A stretch of 51,743 nt of DNA from Gallionellaceae bacterium (GCA_008080515.1 VIKH01000005.1:1698-53440); one strand, 5' to 3'. Counted from the stretch's first letter, positions 27,085-35,239 are shown. The notes: generated from the sequence alone by a model not told the origin. A program made the numbers and translations.

Positions 27085-27918
27085 ATGCGCCTATTGTTGC
27101 TTCTTGCCTTGCTGTTTGGTTTTGGGGCTGCGTTTGCCTTTGAAGAAAACGGACAAGCAGCAGCTCCAACCAATTTCAGCAATGAAGCCGCGCTGAAATT
27201 CAGCGAAAGTGTGGTCGGCCAGCAGGTGGGCGACTACACCTTGCTCGACCGTAACGGCAAGCCTTTCAAGATTTCCGACTACCGCGGCAAACCTCTGCTG
27301 GTCAGCTTCATCTACACCAGTTGCTCGGAAATCTGCCCTGCCACCACCCAATACCTCGCTAAAGCGGTGAAATACATGCAGGCCGCGCTCGGGGCGGACA
27401 GCTTTGCCGTGCTCACGCTGGGGTTCAACGCGCCATTCGATTCTCCGATGATGATGCGCGATTTTGCCCGGCGGCAAAATATCAATTTGCCAAACTGGGA
27501 ATTTGCGAGCGCAGACGCGGCAACGATGCGAAACCTGACCCGCAATCTCGGCTTCAGTTACGAATACTCGGTCGCGGGTTTTAACCATATCTCCCTTCTT
27601 ACCCTGATAGATCAGAACGGCAAGATTTATAGCCAAGTTTATGGGGATAGATTCGAGCTCCCGTCGATGGGAGAACCGCTGAAGAAACTGGTGGGTAATG
27701 TGGAGACCCAGTATCCGGGATGGGAGGGATTGCGCAACCGCATCCGTTTGTTCTGCACTGTGTATGACGCGAAAACTCAAACTTATGTGACCGATTACTC
27801 GTTTTTTGTCGGCATGTTTATCAGCGTAATCCTGATTTATTTCTTTGTTGCCTGGCTCGTCCGAGCATGGCGCAATGCTCCGGATCACCAGGCTAACGAC
27901 AACAAGAAATCGCAGTAA
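27085..27918 (+). CDS. SCO1/SenC copper chaperone with C-terminal membrane anchor
   Basis: This 277-residue protein begins with a signal-like helix (residues 1-18) and has a thioredoxin-fold domain with the copper site C80-x3-C84 (SCSEIC) and H168 (FNHISL). SCO proteins deliver copper to, or reduce, the CuA site of subunit II. Unusually, after the normal domain the protein continues about 65 residues and ends in a second membrane helix (about 240-260), so it should be anchored at both ends. The start at 27085, 8 bases after ctaB, is favoured by the hydrophobic N-terminus. A SenC gene next to subunits II and I is part of the described norSY-senC arrangement. Confidence 0.88.
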   Translation: MRLLLLLALLFGFGAAFAFEENGQAAAPTNFSNEAALKFSESVVGQQVGDYTLLDRNGKPFKISDYRGKPLLVSFIYTSCSEICPATTQYLAKAVKYMQAALGADSFAVLTLGFNAPFDSPMMMRDFARRQNINLPNWEFASADAATMRNLTRNLGFSYEYSVAGFNHISLLTLIDQNGKIYSQVYGDRFELPSMGEPLKKLVGNVETQYPGWEGLRNRIRLFCTVYDAKTQTYVTDYSFFVGMFISVILIYFFVAWLVRAWRNAPDHQANDNKKSQ

Positions 27919-28153
27919 TTTTGCGCTCTTCTTGGTCGGCACGAATGCCGCGCTGCGCTTCAGAGCTTGGTTCGTGGCCTGATGGCGAGCTACGCCCTGT
28001 TTGATAGCGGGCCATCTGATGACGATTTACGGGTGACGAAAAGAATTGTCAGTAAGCCAGCGAGCTGCCATAATCTGCATATAAGATACAATTTAAACTT
28101 GGTGCCGAGAGGTTTTGGTGCGGAAGAATTTGACGAGTTAGCGTGGAGCAGAT

Positions 28154-30034
28154 GTGATCAAGCTATTGCAGCGTATTGGGCAGGCACTATTTCTGCGGGT
28201 AGAGAAAGGGTTTAACTCCGTTTTTGGGGCAGAACTGAACCCTATGTACCAGTTGGGTGCCGGGTTCTATATATACGCCTTTTATCGAACCGGAATAAAC
28301 GAAGCGTATTCCTCGATCGAGAAAATTACCCACGAACAATGGTACCTGGGCGGGATCATGCGCAGCCTGCATCGGTACGCATCGGATGCCATGGTTGTGC
28401 TCGTTCTGGTACACATGGCGCGCAATTTTTCGATGAACCGGTTGAGCGGGTTCAGGGCTTTTTCCTGGATTACCGGCATCGTGCTTCTTCTGCTGTTGTT
28501 TATTTCGGGAATAAACGGCTATTGGCTGGTGTGGGATCGGCTTGCGCAGTTTGTGGCAATAGCCAGCACCGAGTTTCTTGATTGGCTACCGATTTTTGCC
28601 TCTCCGCTCGTAAGAAATTTTCTTACTCCGGATAGCGTCAACGACCGTTTCTTTTCAATGCTCGCCTTTGCACATATTGGCATTCCGCTGGTGATGCTGA
28701 TTTTTATCATGGTTCATACCCAGCGCGTGAGCGGTGCCAAAACTTTTCCATCTACTCAAATTGCCTACGGTTTTGGCCTCACGCTGCTGATATTGTCGCT
28801 GGTCAAACCTGCTTTGAGCCAAGGGCCGGCCGACTTGGGCGCGGCTACCACACAAGTTCAGTTGGACTGGTTTTACATGGCGGCCTACCCGATGATATAT
28901 ACATGGCCGCACAGCCAGCTATGGGGTTTGGCCGGGGGTGTCATGGCAATATTGCTATTGTTGCCATTGTTTACACGGGCAAAGCGCAGCGCAGGTTTTC
29001 AGATTGCGACTGCGCCCACCATGCACAAAATCATGGCCAAGCCGGGGGAAACCGTGCTGGAAGCAGCATTGCGCCAGGATGTGCGCTTACCTTACACCTG
29101 CCGTGACGGCGCGTGCGGCAACTGCAAGGGCACTGTTTTGAGCGGCACAGTAGATTACGGTGTTTATCAGGAAAGCGCCTTGAGCGAGCAGGAAAAGCAG
29201 GCGGGAAAGGCATTGTTCTGCTGCGCCAAACCTCTGTCAGACCTTGAAATAGAATATTGCGAAGACGAGAATCTGAAACATATTCCGATCCAGCGCATAA
29301 AGTGTACCGTGCATAAGATGGTGCGCGCCGCACCAGAAGTAATGGTGCTGTATCTGAAATTGCCGCAAGGCAGCAAGCTGCAATTTATTGCCGGTCAATA
29401 CATTGACATCCTGCTGGAAGATGGGGCGCGGAGAAGTTTTTCGTTTGCCAATGCCCCGCACGACAATGAGTTAATCCAGTTGCATATTCGCCATATTCCA
29501 GGCGGCAGATTCACTACGCATGTGTTTGAGCAAATGAAAGAAGGCGATGAGGTGAATTTCGAAGGCCCGCTGGGCAGCTTCTACTTGCGTGATGACAGCG
29601 ACATGCCGGTTATTTTTGTGGCGGGTGCAACCGGTTTTGCACCGGTGAAGAGCATGTTGGAACACGCCTTTCATATTGGAAGCGAGCGCCGCTTGATATT
29701 GTACTGGGGGGCGAAGAAACGCGAAGACTTATACATGGCTGACTTGGTCGAGCGCTGGCAGCGGGAGCATGATAACTTTACTTTTGTCCCGGTGTTGTCG
29801 GAGGCTGGTGTGGCAGACGGCTGGCAGGGACGTGTCGGCATGGTGCACGAAGCCATCTTGCAGGATCATGCGGACTTGAGCGGCTTCCAGATATACGCAT
29901 GCGGCTCTTTGCAGATGGTGCAGGCGGCACGCCCAACTTTCTTGGCTCAAGGCTTGCCGGAAGATGCGTGCTTCTCTGACGCTTTTACCCTATCAGCGCC
30001 TAAAGCGGAGCAACCTGCCGGGGAGGTGCAGTAA
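28154..30034 (+). CDS. Fusion: cytochrome b, [2Fe-2S] ferredoxin and FAD/NAD(P)H reductase
   Basis: This 626-residue protein joins three electron-transfer modules. Residues 1-270 form a cytochrome b/b6-type membrane domain with two histidine pairs each 14 apart (H73/H87 and H174/H188), which would bind two b hemes. Residues about 280-375 form a plant-type ferredoxin with C316, C321, C324 and C357. Residues 380-626 form a ferredoxin-NADP reductase-type domain with the FAD motif RSFS (427-430) and nucleotide motif GATGFAP (491-497). GTG is the start, preceded by GGAG. Compared with the second cytochrome b at 32184, about 12 residues of the first membrane helix are missing. It could move electrons between NAD(P)H and the quinone pool or a partner complex; the direction is unknown. 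Confidence 0.85.
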   Translation: MIKLLQRIGQALFLRVEKGFNSVFGAELNPMYQLGAGFYIYAFYRTGINEAYSSIEKITHEQWYLGGIMRSLHRYASDAMVVLVLVHMARNFSMNRLSGFRAFSWITGIVLLLLLFISGINGYWLVWDRLAQFVAIASTEFLDWLPIFASPLVRNFLTPDSVNDRFFSMLAFAHIGIPLVMLIFIMVHTQRVSGAKTFPSTQIAYGFGLTLLILSLVKPALSQGPADLGAATTQVQLDWFYMAAYPMIYTWPHSQLWGLAGGVMAILLLLPLFTRAKRSAGFQIATAPTMHKIMAKPGETVLEAALRQDVRLPYTCRDGACGNCKGTVLSGTVDYGVYQESALSEQEKQAGKALFCCAKPLSDLEIEYCEDENLKHIPIQRIKCTVHKMVRAAPEVMVLYLKLPQGSKLQFIAGQYIDILLEDGARRSFSFANAPHDNELIQLHIRHIPGGRFTTHVFEQMKEGDEVNFEGPLGSFYLRDDSDMPVIFVAGATGFAPVKSMLEHAFHIGSERRLILYWGAKKREDLYMADLVERWQREHDNFTFVPVLSEAGVADGWQGRVGMVHEAILQDHADLSGFQIYACGSLQMVQAARPTFLAQGLPEDACFSDAFTLSAPKAEQPAGEVQ

Positions 30035-30543
30035 TGAAGCCTATAAATTATCTGGGGCAGGGGGTAGCCTACGCGCTGTTTGCCGTAGTGCTGGGTTATT
30101 TTTCCTCTTCTCCAGAATACGAACACATTCCACCAGGTCAAGCGCTGGTCAAGTTGAGTTTTAGCCATGCTGCGCAACGCAAGGGTGCGTGCCGCGAGCG
30201 TACCGACGAGGAGTTGGCGAAGCTCAAACCCAATATGCGTGTACGCAATGATTGCCCGCGCGAGCGGGCCGATGTGGTGGTGGAGCTGGAAATGGATGGC
30301 AAGCAGATTTATCACGTCGTGCTGCCACCACCGGGCCTCGCCCACGATGGTGCCGCATCCATCTATCGCCGCTTGCAGGTTCCCGCCGGGATGCACCGGT
30401 TTGTGGCGCGCCTCAAAGACAAGATGGACGGAGATTTTGATTTTATGCACGAAGAAAATGTTGACCTTGTTGCCGGGCGAGCGCTGGTGATTGATTTCAA
30501 GGCGGACGTTCCGGGTGCCCCCGGTTTCATGTTTAAAAAATAG
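30034..30543 (+). CDS. Uncharacterised anchored or exported protein of the cluster
   Basis: This 169-residue protein has an N-terminal hydrophobic stretch (VAYALFAVVLGYFS, residues 11-24) that serves as a signal or anchor. A soluble domain rich in charged residues with two cysteines (GACRER and NDCPRE) follows, and the C-terminus ends FMFKK. Its ATG overlaps the stop of the reductase fusion (TAATG) behind a GGGGAGG ribosome binding site, so its synthesis is coupled to that protein. I do not recognise the family. Position suggests a periplasmic accessory or assembly factor for the cytochrome b or heme-copper-like subunits. Confidence 0.75.
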   Translation: MKPINYLGQGVAYALFAVVLGYFSSSPEYEHIPPGQALVKLSFSHAAQRKGACRERTDEELAKLKPNMRVRNDCPRERADVVVELEMDGKQIYHVVLPPPGLAHDGAASIYRRLQVPAGMHRFVARLKDKMDGDFDFMHEENVDLVAGRALVIDFKADVPGAPGFMFKK

Positions 30544-30549
30544 CAAGCC

Positions 30550-31968
30550 ATGGCCGATATTGATGAAGCGAGAAATTATGCTGGCGCATCGCCCGATGCG
30601 GGTGGGCCTTTCGTGTTGCCAACACCCCATCCGGACAACCAGAAGCTGGCTGCAGGATGGCTGTGGTTGAGTTTTGCCGCGCTGGTGGGGGCGGGGTTGT
30701 TTGCGTTGTTTGTCGTGCTGGCGCGCACGCCCTATGTGTCCGATCTGTTTCCCACGGTGGATTTTTTTCGTAGCGCGCTGGTGGTGCATGTAGATCTATC
30801 GGTGCTGGTGTGGTTTTTTGCGTTTGCTGGTGTCTTGTGGAGCGCGGCCTCTCCGCCGAAGCTGATGCCGCTCGGCTGGATTGCGTTGCTGCTCGCGGTG
30901 GCGGGCATTCTGGTCGTGATGCTTTCGCCTTTTGTCGGTGCCGGTGGCCCGATCATGAACAACTACATCCCGGTGCTGGAAAACAAGATGTTTCTCACCG
31001 GGCTGTTCCTGTTTGGTTGCAGTGTAGGGCTGCTCGCTTTGCGCGGTTTGCTGACTGTTCCGCTTACCGGGTTTGGGCCGGGTAGAGAGGGCGGGGTGCT
31101 GTGCTTCGGGTTGGCTACCGCCGCATTTGCGACAGTCATGGCGCTGGTTGCTTTTGCCTGGGCCTTTGCCACCATACCGTTTTTTGTAAAGGGGTTGCCT
31201 TATTTCGAGGCGCTGTTCTGGGGTGGCGGCCACGTCATGCAGTTTTCCTATACGCTGCTGATGATGGTGGGCTGGCTGTGGCTGGCAGCCGAGTATGGGG
31301 CGCGAATTACCATGACCCCGCGCATTGCTTTGGCCATGTTTGCTCTCGGCGTCGCGCCAGTTCTGCTTACGCCGCTGATTTATTCCAGCTACGAGACCAA
31401 CACCAGTGCCAACATGGAAATGTTTATTACCATGATGAAAGCTGGCGGCGGCCTGGCTGTCGTGCCAGTCGGATTGGCCGTGATGGTCGCCATGTGGAAG
31501 CACGGTTACCCTGACCCGGAAATGGGGCCGCTGTTCGGGCACTTGATCTCTTCCCTGATATTGTTTGCGGTGGGCGGCGGCATCAGCTTTTTGATTAAGG
31601 ACAGCAACACCATTATTACCGCGCACTACCACGGCACCGGCGGGGGAGTGAGCCTGTCCTTTATGGGGATGTCTTTGGTGTTGTTGCACAAGCTGGGGTA
31701 CAAGGTAGTCAACTTCAAGCTCGCCCTCTGGATGCCCTATGTATATTGCGTGGGTCAGCTGATGCATATCATCGGGCTGCTATGGTCGGGTGGGTATGGC
31801 GTGCAGCGCAAGGTGGCGGGAGCGGATCAAGGGTTGCAAAGCTTTTCGCAGATTGCCGGCATGGGGCTGATGGGTGTCGGCGGCCTGATCGCGGTGGTTG
31901 GTGGCATCATGTTTCTGGTGGTGATATATCGCGCCTTGAAGGAACGGGGTACTGGCGGTACGAGGTAG
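30550..31968 (+). CDS. Heme-copper subunit I-like protein lacking the CuB histidine pair
   Basis: This 472-residue protein has about 12 membrane helices and keeps the heme ligands of the heme-copper superfamily: H80 (HVDLSVLVWF) and the H359-x-H361 pair (ITAHYHG). One CuB-type histidine is kept (H228 in GGGHVMQF). Where a histidine pair is expected there is SSYETNTS (Y281-E282), so CuB cannot bind in the usual way. It may be a structural or electron-relay subunit, or bind a different metal, rather than an oxygen reductase. It starts 7 bases after the small exported protein. It resembles no single named subtype I can assign; NOR-type families with altered CuB ligands are known. Confidence 0.78.
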   Translation: MADIDEARNYAGASPDAGGPFVLPTPHPDNQKLAAGWLWLSFAALVGAGLFALFVVLARTPYVSDLFPTVDFFRSALVVHVDLSVLVWFFAFAGVLWSAASPPKLMPLGWIALLLAVAGILVVMLSPFVGAGGPIMNNYIPVLENKMFLTGLFLFGCSVGLLALRGLLTVPLTGFGPGREGGVLCFGLATAAFATVMALVAFAWAFATIPFFVKGLPYFEALFWGGGHVMQFSYTLLMMVGWLWLAAEYGARITMTPRIALAMFALGVAPVLLTPLIYSSYETNTSANMEMFITMMKAGGGLAVVPVGLAVMVAMWKHGYPDPEMGPLFGHLISSLILFAVGGGISFLIKDSNTIITAHYHGTGGGVSLSFMGMSLVLLHKLGYKVVNFKLALWMPYVYCVGQLMHIIGLLWSGGYGVQRKVAGADQGLQSFSQIAGMGLMGVGGLIAVVGGIMFLVVIYRALKERGTGGTR

Positions 31969-32098
31969 TATCTCCATAGGCCTTTGGCCGAGAGGTTTCG
32001 CGTGCGGCGTGCGAATCTTGGTTCGCGGTTGACCGGGCCGGACATTCCATAGCCCTGCAATGCAGCGAAATGTATTGTGACTTTCCTCACAGACAACC

Positions 32099-32140
32099 GC
32101 GCGACGGCCTCGTACTATCTAATTAGGATAGCCGCCGCGC
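32099..32140 (+). other. Hairpin in the 215-base gap before the second cytochrome b
   Basis: GCGCGACGGC (32099-32108) pairs with GCCGCCGCGC (32131-32140) with one mismatch, around a loop that contains CTATC/GATAG arms. The gap between the heme-copper-like gene and the cytochrome b at 32184 holds no other visible gene or Fnr box. The hairpin could attenuate or stabilise transcripts; this is inference. Confidence 0.4.
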
Positions 32141-32183
32141 GCATGAGCTCGCACTTACAACTTCGCCAACTTCATTTCCCGGG

Positions 32184-33719
32184 ATGAACCCTTTCCAGAA
32201 TTCCTGGCGGCGCTTGGAAAACCTTTTCAATGCCCCGTTCGGCCAAGCATTGAATCCCTGGTACCACCTTGGGGCTGTCATCTATTTTCTGTTCTGGGTC
32301 GTGGTGGTCAGCGGCATTTACCTCTATATTTTTTATCGCACCGGAGTCAATGAGGCGTACCAGACTGTCGAGGAGCTGACCCACGATCAGCCGTATGCCG
32401 GCGGCGTGATGCGCAGCCTGCATCGCTACGCCTCTGACGGCATCGTGGTGGCGATGCTGTTGCACATGTTGCGCAATTTCATATACGGGCGATTCCACGG
32501 ATTCCGCTGGTTTTCCTGGGTCACCGGGGTGTTGCTGATCTGGCTGGTTTACATTTGCGGCATCAACGGCTACTGGATGGTGTGGGACAGGATGGCGCAA
32601 TTTGTCGCGGTGGCCACCACGGAATGGTTTGATTGGTTGCCGCTTTTCAGCGAGCCGCTGGCGCGCAATTTTCTTTTCCAGGGCAATGTCAGCGACCGCT
32701 TCATCAACATGCTGTCGTTTATCCACATTACGCTTCCGCTCGTCTTGCTGCTGTTCATGTGGGTGCATACCAAGCGCATGAACAACGCGGAAACCTATCC
32801 GCCGCAGAGTCTCGCTGTGGGCACGTTGCTGGCGCTGCTGGTGCTGTCGCTGATCAAACCGGCGTTGAGCCACGCGAAAGCCGACTTATCGTTAGTGCCG
32901 GAAACCATCCGGCTCGACTGGTTCTATCTGGGGCCGTATCCGCTGATTTATGCCTGGTCGCCGGGTGCGGTGTGGGCTCTGGTTGGCGGGATCACCCTGC
33001 TGTTGCTCGCGGTACCTTGGCTTCTGAAGCCGCGCACCCGCACTCCGGTGGCTGAAGTTCATCTGGACAATTGCAACGGGTGCGAGCGCTGCTTTAACGA
33101 CTGCCCCTATTCGGCCATCTTGATGCAACCGCGTGAGGATGGCAGGCCATACTTGCTGCAACCGGTGGTGGATCCAAAATTGTGTGCGAGTTGCGGCATT
33201 TGCGTCGGTGCCTGCCCGTCCTCGATGCCGTTCCGGCATCAGGAGTTGGTCAGCGGTATCGAATTGCCCGATAAGCTATTGCGGGTGCAGCGCGCCGATA
33301 CCGATCACGCGCTGGACGGGTTGCGAGGGAATGCGCGCGTCATGGTGTTCGGTTGCGACCGCGCTTATGATGTGCGCGCATTGCAGTCGGACGAGGTGGC
33401 GGCACTGTCGCTGCCGTGCATCGGGATGTTGCCCCCGGCGTTCACAGACTATGCGTTGCGCGATGCGCGCGCTGACGGCGTGCTGATCGCAGGTTGCCGC
33501 GAATGCGATTGCCAGTACCGGTTAGGCATACAATGGACCGAGCAGCGCTTGGCGCGTGAGCGCGAGCCAAAGTTGCGCCAGCGCGTTCCGCTCCAGCGCA
33601 TCGAGACATGTTGGGCGGGGCCGCTGGATAAGAAACGGGTGCACACCGCGCTTTCCGCGCTACGGGCGCGAATCTCGCAAATGCCGCGCGAATCATTCGG
33701 AGAAGAGCGGGAACTCTAG
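32184..33719 (+). CDS. Fusion: cytochrome b, 2x[4Fe-4S] ferredoxin and MvhD-like domain
   Basis: This 511-residue protein has a cytochrome b/b6-type membrane domain (residues 1-285, paralogous to that at 28154) with H80/H94 and H181/H195. Then comes a two-cluster bacterial ferredoxin: C297, C300, C303, C307 and C334, C337, C340, C344. The C-terminal ~120 residues resemble the hydrogenase/heterodisulfide iron-sulfur subunit MvhD/FrhD, with C391, C412, C438, C441 and C443 (GCRECDCQYR). MvhD-type domains pass electrons to heterodisulfide reductase-like partners, none of which is in the window. The fusion suggests electron exchange between quinones and a low-potential or disulfide carrier. The stop codon lies inside a MITE-like element. 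Confidence 0.85.
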   Translation: MNPFQNSWRRLENLFNAPFGQALNPWYHLGAVIYFLFWVVVVSGIYLYIFYRTGVNEAYQTVEELTHDQPYAGGVMRSLHRYASDGIVVAMLLHMLRNFIYGRFHGFRWFSWVTGVLLIWLVYICGINGYWMVWDRMAQFVAVATTEWFDWLPLFSEPLARNFLFQGNVSDRFINMLSFIHITLPLVLLLFMWVHTKRMNNAETYPPQSLAVGTLLALLVLSLIKPALSHAKADLSLVPETIRLDWFYLGPYPLIYAWSPGAVWALVGGITLLLLAVPWLLKPRTRTPVAEVHLDNCNGCERCFNDCPYSAILMQPREDGRPYLLQPVVDPKLCASCGICVGACPSSMPFRHQELVSGIELPDKLLRVQRADTDHALDGLRGNARVMVFGCDRAYDVRALQSDEVAALSLPCIGMLPPAFTDYALRDARADGVLIAGCRECDCQYRLGIQWTEQRLAREREPKLRQRVPLQRIETCWAGPLDKKRVHTALSALRARISQMPRESFGEEREL

Positions 33720-33875
33720 CAGCCTAAAGGAAATCGGCTGCAAATCCACCTGGCCGGTGCATACTTTCGCCGCTTTTTTGGTCAATAGAACGACTATTGA
33801 CCTGCAAAATCGTCAAAATCTGCCCTCGCCCAGCCGGATTTTCGCTTCGATTCTTCAAGTCCGACAGGCTGCTAG
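33716..33875. mobile_element. MITE-like element between convergent genes
   Basis: A 10-base perfect terminal inverted repeat (CTAGCAGCCT at 33716-33725, AGGCTGCTAG at 33866-33875) bounds about 160 bases. A central perfect palindrome is present (GGTCAATAG 33780-33788, CTATTGACC 33794-33802). The ends contain the stop codons of both converging genes. There is no open frame for a transposase. I infer a miniature inverted-repeat element; other copies in the genome would confirm it. Confidence 0.6.
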
Positions 33876-34795
33876 GTCGGATCGCGCGGGCGGTAGCTGA
33901 AGGTAAGCAGGGCAAGCAACAGGAACGCCGCCGCAGCGTTATGCAGCAACACCAGAAAAAGTGGCGGGTTGCCGGTGGCGGCACCGATTCCCAGCGCAAC
34001 CTGGAGTGCGGCGACCGCGATCAGCAACTGGCCGCTACGCCGCCACTTTTCCCGGAACAGACCAATTCCCAGCCAGACGAGGTAAGCAACAACCGGCAAC
34101 GCCAGGAGCCGGTGCGCCATGTGCAAGGTTTGCTGCGTTGCGCCTGGCACAAAACTGCCCTCTTGCGTTACACCCAAGTAATGAAACGGGTTGAACGCAG
34201 CCAGTGTGGCATGTTGCAACCATCCTTCGCAACCGTTTAGACCAGCGCAACTGGAGACGGCAAAATTCGCACTGGTCATGCCACCCAGCGCGGCTTGCGC
34301 CGCCACCAGCATTAGGCCGATCCTTATCCAGCCACGCAAACCGGAAGGCGCGGCGGTTTGTGGCGAGTATCCGAGGTGCATGCGCCACAGCAACAGCAGC
34401 ATCCCGAGGCCGCCCAGCAGGTTTCCGAGCGCAACTGCGGGCAGGCGCGCATCGTGGGTCCATTTACCGAGTGCGGCAAGGAAGGCGGTCAAACCGAACA
34501 GTGCGAGCGCCAGCGGGAAATTGCGGTGTGCCGTGCGGCGGAGCCGCCAGGCGAGCGTGGCGATGGCAAGTGCGGCGAGACCCATGGCGCTCGCCGCGAT
34601 GCGGTGCGCGATGTTTATCCATTCCGGTCTGTGCGGAGCATGTCCGGCCAGAATGCGGCCATAACAGTCAGGCCAGTTATCGCAACCCAGCCCGGTAGCG
34701 GAAAGCCGCATGTAGGCGCTCAACATCACGACCGCCACCATCAGGGTGAAAGTGAGCGCTATCAGAACGTGGAGTGTGCGGTTGCCGTCAGTCAT
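33872..34795 (-). CDS. ctaA: Heme A synthase
   Basis: This 307-residue membrane protein has eight hydrophobic segments and the CtaA/Cox15 pattern: RLSATGLGCDNWPDCYG with a cysteine pair in the first loop, HRIAAS histidine motifs, and a second Cys loop SSCAGLNGCEGW. It converts heme O (made by CtaB, 26219-27076) to heme A. It faces the heme-copper cluster and overlaps the MITE-like element at its 3' end. With ctaB on the other strand, the pair supplies heme A to the nearby enzyme. A small membrane protein gene precedes it in the same direction. Confidence 0.93.
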   Translation of the reverse strand: MTDGNRTLHVLIALTFTLMVAVVMLSAYMRLSATGLGCDNWPDCYGRILAGHAPHRPEWINIAHRIAASAMGLAALAIATLAWRLRRTAHRNFPLALALFGLTAFLAALGKWTHDARLPAVALGNLLGGLGMLLLLWRMHLGYSPQTAAPSGLRGWIRIGLMLVAAQAALGGMTSANFAVSSCAGLNGCEGWLQHATLAAFNPFHYLGVTQEGSFVPGATQQTLHMAHRLLALPVVAYLVWLGIGLFREKWRRSGQLLIAVAALQVALGIGAATGNPPLFLVLLHNAAAAFLLLALLTFSYRPRDPT

Positions 34796-34866
34796 AAAGG
34801 GTGATGAACCCCGGCGGGAGCGAGCACGGAATCCTACGAGGCATCATGGGTAAAACGGAAATGGGG

Positions 34867-35043
34867 CTAGCCGTAAACTGAAGCGATTTGTACGGTAATC
34901 ATCGCCAGTGACGTGATGATGGCGAAGAAAATCAGGCTGCGGTATTTGAACCGGGTGCCGTACATATCCTCGAGGCGGTTCAGCAACCAGTCCGACATAA
35001 AATAGAGACCGATGCCGATCAGGGTGTAGTAGAGATATCCCAT
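34867..35043 (-). CDS. Small two-span membrane protein before ctaA
   Basis: A 58-residue open frame on the minus strand (MGYLYYTLIGIGLYF at the N-terminus, then a basic loop NRLEDMYGTRFKYR, then LIFFAIITSLAMITVQIASV). Two membrane helices are expected. It lies 71 bases before ctaA and in the same direction. Twin-helix small proteins of this type often assist oxidase assembly, but I do not recognise the family. The ribosome binding site is weak (GAGAAG 9-14 bases upstream). Confidence 0.6.
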   Translation of the reverse strand: MGYLYYTLIGIGLYFMSDWLLNRLEDMYGTRFKYRSLIFFAIITSLAMITVQIASVYG

Positions 35044-35149
35044 AATTTATTGCTTCTCGACAGTTAAGGGGGGATCTTGAGATTAACGGAAGCTGGGCAT
35101 TATGCACAGGTGCGGTGCCGCCGGAACAGGAGGCCGAATTCCGGCTCGC

Positions 35150-35189
35150 AAAAAACAGCGGCGCGCCATGTTTAGCACGGCGCGCCGCT
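35150..35189 (-). terminator. Rho-independent terminator of the cytochrome c gene
   Basis: A perfect 11-base-pair stem (AGCGGCGCGCC / GGCGCGCCGCT, 35157-35189) with an 11-base loop is followed on the minus strand by six T residues (35150-35155). It lies 50 bases after the stop of the cytochrome c gene. Confidence 0.88.
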
Positions 35190-35239
35190 ACTTGGGTTGA
35201 AAAACCAATAATGCAGATGCTACTCTTGTGGCCTGAACC

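Noticed and set aside
27967-28215. Short open frame between the SCO gene and the cytochrome b-reductase fusion
   Set aside because: It overlaps the well-supported start of the fusion, lacks a ribosome binding site and has no protein-like pattern.
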